A DNA stretch of 64,000 nt from Prostheceraeus crozeri (lineage: Eukaryota; Platyhelminthes; Polycladida; Euryleptidae). The stretch spans positions 173,932 to 237,931 of the forward strand of contig CAJQUW010004626.1 of NCBI GenBank assembly GCA_907163375.1, written 5' to 3'. A model generated the notes under the pieces. It ran no database searches, was not told the origin of the DNA, and saw only the letters and a program-made list of their open reading frames with translations. The translations under genes and the position numbers were made by a program. How positions within the stretch are numbered: the stretch's first letter is position 1; each line of letters begins with the position of its first letter. This document shows positions 1 through 11,807 of this stretch, one piece after another.

Positions 1-383
1 AATCCATAATTGTGTGTTATCATCATTTTTATCACCACTGCTTCTTTTAAATGTGGCATTCTATTCTTGTATGACATGAACAAAGAGAGAGCCACGACCG
101 GCCCGGGCATGGATTTCTTCGTGTTCTGACCGGGTCTGGGTATTAAGAAACACAACCGAATATAGCTTGGGCTGCCGAATTTTAAAATCCATACCGTTTT
201 CTTTATATTGTATTGATGTACAATCGAGTTTAATTTGCTTGGTTTACAAGCAGATCTATCATGATGAGAGCTTATGTAATCGGACAATAACTGGCAGGAC
301 ACGCGCTTCCTTGAAACACGGGCACTATCTTCTCCCTGAGAATGATTCAATTAACTGATTTAAAGACCTATGCATTCTGCACA

Positions 384-456
384 AGGTCGTCTCTTCTTCC
401 GTTTGACTCACAGAATTAGATTGTTTAATCGCATCAAACGGAAGAAGAGACGACCT
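384..456. repeat. 23-bp perfect hairpin at edge of dispersed repeat
   Basis: Arms 384-406 and 434-456 are exact reverse complements (arm includes GTCGTCTCTTCTTCCGTTTG); the 27-base loop carries a sequence that recurs, inverted, at 939-962. Probably the end of a nested miniature element. Confidence 0.7.
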
Positions 457-458
457 AG

Positions 459-965
459 GTCTAATTCTGTGGCTTGACCAGAAGGGAAACATTGGAACAT
501 GTAACGTAAATGAAATGGCACAATCTCCTGACTAAATACCATAGCAATCGAACAATGAGCAGCCAGTTCAACATGAAACACGCCAAATTGTGCAAAGTTT
601 CTCTGACTGTTATCAACCGGATCACACAGCAAAGAGACACAAACGATTTCAAGTTCTCCAGAGAAGTTTGTGAACGTTTTTTCATGCGCCTGCTAACTTT
701 TCTAAAATGATCGGAGGGCCCAAGATTATCGAGAAAACTTTTGCGCAATGATCTGAACTCTTCGAATCTGAAGGAGCCGTGGCGATCGGAGCATTTTGAA
801 GGAATTCAGAGCAATCCGCAAGCGACGCACGACTATTTTTCCTATCACTGTAAGGTATTAAAAATTTCTTTTTGCCCACTTATTAAGTTCCTGCATGTAC
901 CATCTGTTTGAATCAGTTTGCACTTCTACCAAAGTGATACGATTAAACAATCTAATTCTGTGGTT
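459..965. repeat. dispersed ~500-bp repeat family, copy A
   Basis: Closely matches 18517-19023 over its length and 32340-32665 over the right half. Both ends of copy A carry TCTAATTCTGTGG in the same orientation. Short open frames occur on both strands but none is shared intact by the copies, so it looks non-autonomous. Family not identified. Confidence 0.75.
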
Positions 966-3589
966 TCAACAAAGGAAAACAAATTCTTTAGGAGTGCTAG
1001 TCATAATTGTGGAATTAAAGCAAGAAGGCGTTTGTACACTTCGAACTAAGAATACATGCAATAAAAGCACAAAACGTTGCATCAGTTGGTAGCTGTGATG
1101 CTTGTGTACACGGCACGTACGAGTGTATGAGGTTATGAATTCTCAAATGCATCAACTCTGAACAGGTAAACATCTTCAATGAATCTCGAAATATAATAAT
1201 TGATTCTTCAAGCATAGTTAATAATTATATTAGGTATAACTTAAAACAAGCTTTACATGTCAAAAACGGAAAATGACGGGCCCGGCTCGGTCTCCACTCT
1301 GAGCTTCACTGATTTAATTAGCTTGCCATTCCGAAAACACAGGTGATGAGGCTGTTTTGCCACTTAGAATTTGTCACTATTTATTATGCATGTACAATTA
1401 TATCTAGCAATTCATTGAATGCGCAGCCACAGAACTCTGCTTAGGCGCTTTTTAGCAAGAAAAATTATATTCTACGAATTAAAATATAAAATAACAAATG
1501 TTGGGAAACAATTGATGAAAAGCATGTTGTATCAAATTGCCTGGAAAGATACAATCATATACATGTAATTAATGGTTGAGTGAATCACATTTGCGCTAAA
1601 GTTGAAAAATGAATCCAATGAATTTCCGTTTCTTGAAAGGAGAAAGTTTCTGATGTCTGTCTAATTGGGTTGTTTTCAATGCTAGTGAACAAACGATGCA
1701 TACATTCAACTCTGCAGATATTTCTATCAGATACCATCTGACGCAGTTGACATTGGTTTAACCTGTCCAAATGACCATCATTAGACAAGTTTCCTTCATT
1801 TTGTTTTGAAGAGCATCAGTACTTCAAAGTCTCTCCCGTTTATGACATGGAAATCAGTGTCGATGACTTTAATTGCCTATCCTGATTCCTAGCTGTTGAG
1901 GTAGAGAGAAATGTAACGATTGTTCATGCTTTGAACTCCAAGATATTTGTAAATTATTTAACAATATATTTCACTTCCATAGAACTGAAATTTACGGTTC
2001 TTAATAGCTGAGTAGCTGTAATATGTGTGCCCTTCTGTAGTCTCAATTGTCGAATGACACTCAATTAAAATAAAACTGTCTTTTATACACGTATATCCGG
2101 CATGCGACAAAATAAAACAACCGACAAATAATCACAACGGAAATTTGAAAACTATCAACTTGAATTGATAAGTTTCCTCTCTTGTTTAAGCTTGAAGAGC
2201 ATTTACTTTATAAACTACTCAATGTGCCTCTTGAAAATTACATCTTTTAAGAATTTGACGAAGTGAAAACTTAATATTTTGTCCATGGCCACGCTTGTTC
2301 TCTGCGTGGCCATGGTCAAATTAAAATCTGATTGAGAAGGGCGGTTCGCCGAAATATATATTACGAAAAACAGATTGTCTGTGCGTCGAAAGATAAATTA
2401 ATTTCATTTCTTTTTATCAAAACAACTAAATTGTCTTTTAAAAATACTAAGATATCTTTTTAAACTCTTTGAAAAATGAACAGAATATACTGGAAATAAT
2501 TTTCACTCAAATTTCTTCAATAAAAATTCATTGAGTCGTTTAAAAAGCATATTCACTGAACTGTTTATTCGCATTATTGATCGCTATTAATCCGCACCAT
2601 GCTGAATTTAATGGAGAGGCACACGAATGAGATCAAGTTGAATTTGTCGAACCTATGATCCAAAGTGAAGAAATTCCGGATTTATCTGGTTATGCGTAAA
2701 TGTAAGAGTTTCCTAAATAATTCTTATAAAACATTCCATTATTTCAGCATCAATCAAAGCACTAAGATCATTAAACGTCACGACTCTGCCTGATCTACTG
2801 TTTGATCAGACAAACAGGACGGCAGAGTTAATAGGCCTATTTTTCTGCATCTTACTTAGCGTTGAAAATAGATTAGGTGCCTCCACGATGTATTCCCACT
2901 CCCAGACAAGCCGCCACATCGAAATGACCTTGAGTAAAGTCAAGATTTGTGGCATGTTGACTATGGAGATATTTTGTCGCGTTAGAATTGTCAGACGCTC
3001 TACATTTATTTGTCATTTTCGACGATTATCAAAATTCAAAACCATTCCTGAACTGTTGATAGGTCTAGCAATATTTAATGTTTAGTACAATTAATAGTGT
3101 ATTAATAATATTTAGTATATAATTTAATATTTTAGTTATTTTTATTGTTAGTACATAATTGATAGTAATAGTGATTAGTACAATTCAACGTGTATAGTGC
3201 CCTTGAAGTGCGATTTGACAATGATATCACTTAAATTTGTCTTGCTCAATAACTAATAAAAAGTAAAATGCCGTTTTATATTCTAAAATGTTTAAATTGA
3301 ACGACAATTAATTACCATTGATATATCGTTATCAATTAAAATCGATCACTCATTTTTAATAGTGATAGTTACATGCATCTCACACGGAGAGTTCAAAGTT
3401 TTTATTTTTTGCAAAATTCAAATTTTCAAATTTTTTGAACAATATCAAATTCAATTCAATTCTCATCACCTCAAATAAGCTTGGCCTGCTTAATTGTATC
3501 AAATAATAAGTTGTAGATACAAAAGATGTCATGACCTAGTAACAATAATGATAATATCCATGTACCCCGGTATATACGTGTAAGTTGCT
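966..3589. other. AT-rich non-coding DNA
   Basis: No gene or transposon recognised apart from a short hairpin at 2283-2315. Confidence 0.5.
2283..2315. repeat. 12-bp GC-rich hairpin
   Basis: CCATGGCCACGC pairs exactly with GCGTGGCCATGG around a 9-base loop. It stands out from AT-rich surroundings; function unknown. Confidence 0.6.
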
Positions 3590-5625
3590 GAAATTTGGCA
3601 GGGAATTATCATCTAAACAAGAATCACAAAATCTAATGTCGCCATCTATTATTAATGATTTTAAAAAGATATTCTGCGTCATAATAAAGTAATTTGGTCT
3701 CTTGATTGCAAAAATTCAATACGATTTTTAAGTAACATTTAATTAAAACTCCGGCACTTCGGAAGTCGACAGCTTCCATTTTCACGGAATGAAAATCACT
3801 GCTGGAACAAATTCAAAAAACAACCTGAAGTCATGCATTTACGTATGAATTAATAAAGAAATGCTATAAACCTAGATAATTACATAGCTCAAAGTATATA
3901 AAAATTAGGGAGAGGCACTATAATGAACAAGTATCAAACGATGGAAATTAAAGTAATATCAGCCTTCGGGTCAAACCCTGTTCTTGCTTATTCAGAGGCA
4001 GCTGCTTTTTCTTAACTCTAATTGGCTCTGTAAGTTATAAGTCCTTTTGCTTTTGGAATCGCGCTATGATCTTCATACTGTGAAAGAGGCTTTTGTAGCC
4101 TTTAGGTACTTGACGATGAATTTGTACATACTCGAAATTCGTGTTTAAGTTTTACAATCAAGACACGAAAGCGTTATTTCATCGTGACATAGGAAAATCT
4201 CTTAGAATTATCAAAAATTTATTGCGACATTAGTTTTTGTGATTCATGCTTAGATAATAATGTACTGCCAAATTTCAATAATTTCAAACTTCATGATCAT
4301 GCAGGACTCAATGAAAATGATACAATTAATTTTCATAATTAATATTATAATTATATATTTAATTTTTATAATTCAATTATTTCAAAGGCAGACAGAATTC
4401 TATCGAATAAATAACAATTACTCAAATGCATTGGTTGATTCAGTCAAACAGAAATATCTCCAGAAAAAGATTAAACAGCAAATTATGCCACAAACTCAGT
4501 CTTCTTGTACAGTAGTTATATCTATTTTAAAAGCCAATGGAACTCCGCAGCAAAGACGGAAGGAAAGTGTCTCAATGCTATAACATCTGAGCATATCACA
4601 GCTAAAGTAGAAGAGTCACAAGTCAAACTACGAGTTTACTATCAATCAAAGAAACTTGTCATCATGTAAAAACATCAGACCAAACGTTCAATATCATATG
4701 AGCATCACATTTTACCAGCGTCGTTGTCCTCTTAGTTCCTGTAATGGAACTGATTACATTGGTTTCACCACATGCACTCTGAAGCAGCGTTGTGAACAGC
4801 ATGTTTTGAGTGGTGAGATCAAACAACATCTTCTCAATCATACTCAAATACACAAAGGCTACAAGAACATCTTTCAACTGTCATATTCAAACAATCTGCC
4901 TTGTCCTATTGATGAAGTTCTACCTGTCGTTGAATTTGAAAATTAATTGTATCATTTTCATTGAGTCTTGCATGATCATGAAGTTTGAAATTATTGAAAT
5001 TTGGCAGTACATTATTATCTAAGCATGAATCACAAAAACTAATGTCGCAATCTATTTTTGATAATTCGAAGAGATTTTGCTACGTCACGATGAAATAACG
5101 TCTTCGTGTCTTGATTGTAAAACTTAAACACGAATTTCGAGTATGCACAAATTCATCGTCAAGTACCTAAAGGCTACAAAAGCCTCTTTCAGAGTATGAA
5201 GAACATAGAGCGATTCCAAAAGCAAAAGGACTTAGAACTTACAGAACCAATTAGAGTTAAGAAAAACCACCTACCTCTGAATGAGCAAGAGCAGTGTTTG
5301 ACCCGAAGACTGATAATACTTTAATTTCCATCATTTGATATTTATTCATAACCGTATCCGATAGTTTTCTGATACTTCTCCGTTAATCCATAATATAACA
5401 GGTATGCATGTACATGACTTTAGGTTGTTGCTTGAATTTGTTCCAGCAGTGATTTTCACTCCCTGCAGATGTGAGCTGTCGACTTCCAAGTGCCGGAGTT
5501 TTGATCTAACGCTACTTGAAAATCTTATCTAAGTTATGCAATCTGACTTACTTAAGTTCTAAGTCTCGGCTTTGCAATCAAGAGACCAAATTACTTCATC
5601 ATGACGTACAGAAAATATTGATTGA
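3590..5625 (+). mobile_element. Penelope-like element remnant between long inverted arms
   Basis: A left arm (about 3668-4334) and right arm (4938-5625) are reverse complements over most of their length and enclose a PLE endonuclease fragment. The innermost 25 bases pair exactly (ends at 4334 and 4938). Within each arm the outer part is itself a reversed copy of the inner part: 3590-3735 matches 5000-5145 directly and 4130-4280 inverted. PLEs are known to carry terminal repeats (pLTRs) in direct or inverted order, so this fits a rearranged PLE. Copies are diverged, implying an old insertion. Confidence 0.75.
4625..4945 (+). pseudogene. PLE GIY-YIG endonuclease fragment
   Basis: Encodes VKLRVYYQSKK followed, in another frame, by CPLSSCNGTDYIGFTTCTLK and a basic C-terminus with EIKQHLLNH. 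This layout (VKL.YYQ.KK, Cys pair, YIG.TT.TL, IKQH) is the C-terminal linker and GIY-YIG nuclease of Penelope-like elements. No reverse transcriptase core is left nearby. Broken and truncated; ends naturally at a stop at 4945, right against the inverted arm. Confidence 0.8.
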
Positions 5626-6811
5626 TATAAAAACTTAACCTCGACTGCTGTAATTGTGCTTTCAGTTAATGCAATTTACCATTAAGAATTGAAGGCCTTC
5701 TAAAATAGTAAAAATCACAAAGTGTACACATAATAAGATCCACTTGATTCAAATTGATTACATTCCGGGTAAGTAATACATTTAATACATAAACAATTCA
5801 TATATGATGAGCTGTCGATGGGGATAAGTTAGGTAAAGCATGCCTTTTGGATGGTTCATTACATCTGACACTATTTAATAGTGTTTACACATTTCTACCC
5901 AAACTTTGTATTTTAACAACTAACTCAAATTTCTGTACTTTCACGTGTACATGTCCATCCCATCAAATTGTAATCTGTCATATTTCTATCAATGCCTGGA
6001 CCAACAGTGCACTGAAGACCGAAAGAAAAAGATAAGAAATTGCTTTAGAATGTGATCATTTTCCAGGGATCGATAAGCCGCAACCAAGAACAAAATTCTG
6101 ATAAGTTCACGCTTTTATTTGTAACATTAAAAGATTTTGTCGCAGATGATTCTGTTTTTGTAAAGACATTTCGATATGCTGAACAATGAAAAAAGGGAAA
6201 TTGATTTGATTGATCAAATGGAATAAGTTATGAATGATCCAGGATGCCAACATTCATCATAAACTCATTTATCTGAACAGAAGATTTTAAGCGTCGCTAT
6301 TTCCCCACTGAGGCCTTCAGCGGTGCTGATACTGTCAGGCTTTAGTTTTTATGCTTCTAGTCTGGATACCCTTCCTGTCGACATCCAATGACACCATAGG
6401 ACTCGACCTCTTATTCAAAAGTCATCAGACCAAGCCTTAACTGATGATGCACGGAGACATTGTTATGAAACGAATAAATCGACTTAATCAATTAATTGTC
6501 ACGTTTAATTGTTTCATACTTTATCGCTAGGACACTTAAAGTTCTTAGTCATTTAGAATTCCAAATTATTGGCAAAGTGACTCCTCAATTCCATTTGACT
6601 CGGCTTGAAGCTTGACAGGTACGGCTAGGATTCGGTATGACATTGTATATTTTCACGGTTGATAGATAGATATTAAACAAATAGATTATTACTGTCTTAA
6701 ACTTAACTTTAATCTAAAATCCTAATTCAAAAAGGTGTTATTGTCTTCAAATCAAATCAATGATGAATGCGTAGATCCATATCGGGAAATTATAGAAAAA
6801 ATTAAGTCTTC
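5626..6811. other. AT-rich non-coding DNA
   Basis: No supportable gene. A stretch at 6300-6480 containing CTGATGATGC and later GAAACG is reminiscent of a PLE end, but no stems could be drawn. Confidence 0.4.
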
Positions 6812-7351
6812 AATTTTATTACGTTATGAGAACTTTATTGAGCTACCAAATACGTTTCAGTCGATGTGACCATTATCAGTGACAAATTAATAGTTAGCTT
6901 ATGAACATAGTCTCAAATTTCAAACTCAATTTCTAGCTACAAACAGCACTTAAAAACATTATTTAGTAGCCTAGTTTTCTAACAGCCATAAAGATCGCAA
7001 TTAAAAAGAAAATTTGTAACTTAATAACTATGAGCACGACTGCAGTAGATAAACATTAAAAAGGATGCAAAAATTATGATGTCGTGTGATTGTTCTTTAA
7101 TGGTCCATTGTGCTCATAGTTTTTCGCCATCATTTTTCTTTTTAATTGTGATCTTTATGGCTGTTAGAAAACTAGGTTATTCAATAGTTCTATATCATAT
7201 TGTTCATAGACATCCCTGGTAGAGCTAGAAATTGAGTTTGAATTTCAGACTATGTTCATAAGCTAGCTGTTAATTTGCCACTGATGATGGTCACATCGAC
7301 TGAAACATGTTTTGGCAACTCAATAAAGTTCTCGTGACATAATGAAATATC
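6812..7351. mobile_element. foldback element, PLE-terminal-repeat-like, no ORF
   Basis: Arms 6812-7014 and 7131-7351 are reverse complements (for instance CCTAGTTTTCTAACAGCCAT against its complement), and even the spacer is partly palindromic (CTATGAGCAC and GTGCTCATAG). Right arm carries a near-complete hammerhead motif, left arm a decayed one. By analogy with PLE terminal repeats, which are known hammerhead carriers, I infer two inverted pLTRs without the coding part. Confidence 0.6.
7275..7318 (+). ncRNA. hammerhead ribozyme-like motif in foldback arm
   Basis: Order TTGCCA (stem I), CTGATGA (core), T then GGTC-loop-GACT (stem II, one G-U), GAAAC (core), ACATGT palindrome as stem III, then TT and TGGCAA closing stem I with 6 pairs. 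Core residues are all present; one extra U before stem I is unusual. The palindromic short stem III is the pattern of PLE minimal hammerheads that act as dimers. Activity is untested. Confidence 0.6.
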
Positions 7352-8240
7352 TTCGGCTGTTATCTTTAAAATCATTAATTATAATTTCACTCATTAACAC
7401 CTCAAGCATGATCATATGCTTCACATGACTTCTGCCTTTATATGTCCTGTAAGTCGATATTGAGAAATTTCGATTGATATACTCCACATCAATTACTTTT
7501 TATCATCATTATCAATATATTGCGGATTATAATTGAGATTTTTCGATGTGTAGCAGGATCTGGGCTCATTATCCTAATTTGTTTAGTTGATTAAAGCTCT
7601 GAACTAACATGTGTTAATTGAAGCGATGAATTATCCTTTAAAATCTCAAGCTATTAACTCGTCTTGTGGTAAGTTGCACGCATTGACTTCTACTTGGTAT
7701 TTCGTTTGGCATACTGTATTGCTTGCACATTCACATCTTGCTTTGAATACAATCGACAATGGAATATGCATATACATTTATGATATATACACGGCTGCTC
7801 ATTTTCAATGAAACGGAAAAATCTTGTAGATTCCAACTAAAATTAGAATTGAGCTTTAAATAAGCAGATAATGAATGATATCTACATTTTTCATACTTTA
7901 AATTTCGCTCTCATAATTCGTCTTTTTCCTTGGAATAGCTACATGAATATTTCTCAATCGACTCTTCGTTGTTTTTCTTTCAGCAAGTTAATTGATTATT
8001 TGTTTGGATAAACGGAGTGTACAGAAGAAGAAAACAACCACTGACATGTAAGCGATAAAGAAACAACAGAATTCGAGATCTGTGGCTATGTACATTTGTC
8101 TAATAGTACGAGTAGAACCACATTTTACAATGTGTACACGACGTATAACTTTTACAAGTATTGGTTGAGACAACATTGAAAACAAAACTAATACTGAACA
8201 ATTCCAAACGTTCTCACAATATCGTATGTATAATTAACAG
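7352..8240 (-). other. 3' flank of tbr
   Basis: Expected to hold the 3' UTR. By eye I found no canonical AATAAA on the minus strand here, only variants such as CATAAA near 7778, so the cleavage site is unplaced. Confidence 0.4.
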
Positions 8241-8949
8241 TTACCCATGTCGATTTTCTGTAGAATTCTCATCACCGATTTCTGAATATTCCATTGAAGC
8301 TACCTTGAAGGAGTAAATCGATTTTTGATTGTCCACTAGATCATTCGAACTTTCATTCTTCCCGCTGATGTCGTAGATTGAGGAGATTGTATCATTATCA
8401 GAAATATCATTCATTTGTCCGTCTTTTTGAGTCAAGCTGTAATCTTGTAAAGGTTTTCTTTCATCTTGATCACGCGCAATGCTATTCAGCTGCTGGCCAG
8501 TTTGATAGATTTTTGTCTGATTTTGAGAATTGTGATTGATCGACAATTCATTCATATTCATTTGCTGTTGGTCATATTGTTGAATTTGATTTTGATGACT
8601 GTGATGATCTTGTAATGGCTGCGGATGTCTTTGAAATGAATGGTCATCATATTGCTGAGTTGTTGGATGCTGTTGTGGATATTGATGTTGATACTGAAGG
8701 GGTTGAAACTGCTGTTCCAACTCTTGTTGTTGATTTTCCTCCTGTTCATTCTGTGATTGATTTTTATTGTGTTTCTGAGCCTCTGATACTATCGGTAAGA
8801 TTTGTATGCGAGGAATATAAGAGAGATTTGTCTCATTCTGTTGAGTTACAGACGGTATGTAATACAAACATTTGCTGTCCTTCGGCTCTGAATTCTGACA
8901 AATATTGGCTATCACATCGTTTGTAGAATTATTGGCTGTCGTATTGTTG
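8241..8949 (-). CDS. tbr: tbr last coding exon (residues 583-818, Gln/Asn-rich tail)
   Basis: Acceptor TTTTTACTTGCAG, first base completes the Gly codon split at the exon 5 donor, then the frame is open for 235 codons to TAA at 8243-8241. Content is Gln, Asn, His and Asp rich, with runs such as [12 protein letters not shown] and [12 protein letters not shown]. Low-complexity activation-type tails are common in T-box factors, but this one has no motif I recognise. Linkage to exon 5 rests on exact phase match and strong splice sites. Confidence 0.8.
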
Positions 8950-11738
8950 CTGCAAGTAAAAATTAAAGGTTTTATAAAGATGTATAAACGTCAAATGAAA
9001 TGGAAGTTGGAGATTATGAACAATGGAAATTATGCGGAGATAAGAAAGCTGGTTAATAGCCATAGAAATCGATAACAATGAAACCATCTCTAAATGGAAG
9101 TTAAGCTTCTTGCAATTCACAAAAGTGGCACAACAGTCGCACGCATTTTCATGTAGATGCACTTATCAACGGCGGTGTCATTGGGATAGAACCAATTAGA
9201 ACCAATTAGAACCAATCACAAATGCAATTCTAGACTTTTCATTGGTGGTTCATGCCCCACCTTAGTTTCCCGGATGTGACGCGACCTTGTGTCAATTTCC
9301 ATTCTAGTGAACTTCAGATAAACAATCTATTTCTATGTTTACAGCTGAGGGGCTCCAAATACTATTGTAGAGCATCGGGGAAATTATCACCTGAAAATGG
9401 GAACACCATCGCTTCTATTTGGAAACAAGTTACAGCAAGTGGTCAACTTTATGTTTGGACCATAGATATCCGACACTCTATAATAATACAGTATTAGGAC
9501 GGACTTGTGCATTGAACACACTACGTCGTGGACCTGCGTAGTCATGACAACGGCGCGTAAACGATGGCGGTTTCCAATGATTGACAACAGGAAAGTACCG
9601 CAGCCTGTCAGTGTACATGGCAAATGTTCACGGTCATTATCATTCCTCATTATACACAAGCATTTTGATAAACAACTTGCAACACATCGCCTCACAGCAA
9701 GAATTTACAACTTTTGCATGTTTCAGTAACTTGATTCTTCTTCAAATCTAGCAACACTGACTCAGATCGATGCTTTAAAAGCGGCTAAAATGACCATCAA
9801 CGAACAGATGCTGTCCATTCTTGTCCAAATAACTTAAACAAGGCGAAAATTCGGATGTCTGTGGCTTGGACTATACAGCACCAACAGATCAAAAGAAGAT
9901 TAAAGCTTGAAAGTTGGAGGATGGACCTGATGACCTTGAATTTCAGGCGCATTGTTCTTGGAAATTATGTATCATGAAAAGCTAGATATAAGTATGTCGA
10001 GCATATCTATTAATTAAGTTCATTTTTGCTGTTTGTAGATGCACATGAAAATGCGCTCAAATTTGTAGAGCAGTCAGGATGCATATATCTCTTAAATGAA
10101 TTGATTTTTTTACAGTTCATAACATAGGGCCTATGTTTTTAAAACCGAAGTTGTAAATGTAGAAATGCCAACGATTCCTCACTTCATTATCAAGCATATC
10201 CTGATTTTATTGGCCTCCATTCATTCCCCTTGACTGCATACCAATTTGATCTGTTTTTTATCACATTTGCTAATTGCATTCACGACATGGTTTCTGATGC
10301 TTTGTGGACATCGATCGTCCGATACTGGTCTTTGTCGGCATGCACAATTTTTGATTCATGATTACAAACTATATTTTCAAAGATAATGACTTTTAGGCAT
10401 TACCTGCAATTGTCATTTCTCTTATTGATTGCACAAAACGCATGCATTTCATGAATAGTAATTATCACTTCTTGTTGCGAAGATAGAATGCGCTTACTTA
10501 CAAACCATAATTCAACATTTATCGCATCATGTTTTACAACGTATTTTCCAACCCATGTAAACAATTTGAACAGTGAAAATTAACGGATGAAGTTTCTAAT
10601 TTGAGTCTCAATACTATCCTTACGGAAATCAGAAAACCTAAAATAGAAAGTTTCTTCTCTGATTGCTCCTCAAGCTGTTACCCACGTCAGGTACTTTGTA
10701 TAGTTAGGCTGACGATTTCATTCTAAGGGATCTTTCTTCGGAGGCGTCTAAATGTTTTCCTGCACATAACACTATCACTTAATGTAAATAAAATTTCCTG
10801 TCTTGCTTCTCAGACAAGTCGGTTGACCTTGATAGCCACTGTCACATCTTCCGTTTTCTCAGGATTCAAACTAAAGCTCTGTAACGATGCCTTTACCACC
10901 TAGCCGCATGTCTGGATCCATGTCTGTACTCCAATTGAAGCTCTTCACAATGACAGCAATTCCCAATTATTTTGTAGGATTACATTCATCATATCCATAT
11001 GAAACATTTATTATTATGTAGGCATTTATTTACTGATCATGAGTGTCTTTCATCCATTGTCAGAAGCCTCCAGTCCAGGGTATCGGGACACACCTTCCAC
11101 AGAAACATTTGGTTATTACTATTTGAATTTCATGAGTATAGTCTTCGTATACTCCGGTACTATTATTGATTAACAATCATATGTATAGATATTCTATATA
11201 ATTTAAATATTCTATGTAATCAAATATATATATATAATAAATCAAAAGAATTAATTACGCAACTTCGAGTATACTAAAAGTTTCATGTTAATACAATCTT
11301 CAAAGCGTAGAAAATGATAAGTTATTCAAAAGATGGTAGAGGATATGAATTACAAAATTGACCGTGATATTTGATGACGGTATAGTTATAATGTTTAATG
11401 TGTATGTTGAGATATCATTTCACACTTGATAACAGGAATTTACGTCTATGTCTACATGTTGATATCAGTTCACTTTTTTTGTTCAGCAGGTCTTTTTCTT
11501 TATATGTAAGGATGTAGTATTTCTCTAAGAGACATAGATTACTTCGTCTTGTTCCACATTTGTATGGTGTCGTTTGGTCTAGTATTTCCCATTTCACTTT
11601 GTATTTTTTGTTGTTGTTATTTAGCGACCATATTAGTTTGGATAATGCTGTTTCAGTCTCATAATTCAAGTTGGTAAAAGTATTTAGCTCTGTATTTTGC
11701 ATTGAGCACTTTACGATACTATAGCTCATATCAAACGA

Positions 11739-11807
<69 letters not shown>

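Noticed and set aside
6300-6480. Possible third hammerhead (CTGATGA followed by GAAACG)
   Set aside because: No complementary strands for stem I or II could be found.
8615-8926. 103-codon open frame on the plus strand
   Set aside because: It is the antisense of the Gln/Asn-rich tbr tail; CAG/CAA-rich sense codons leave few stops on the opposite strand.
9252-9729. Overlapping frames on both strands of intron 5
   Set aside because: Mutually antisense, no domain, chance frames in slightly GC-richer DNA.
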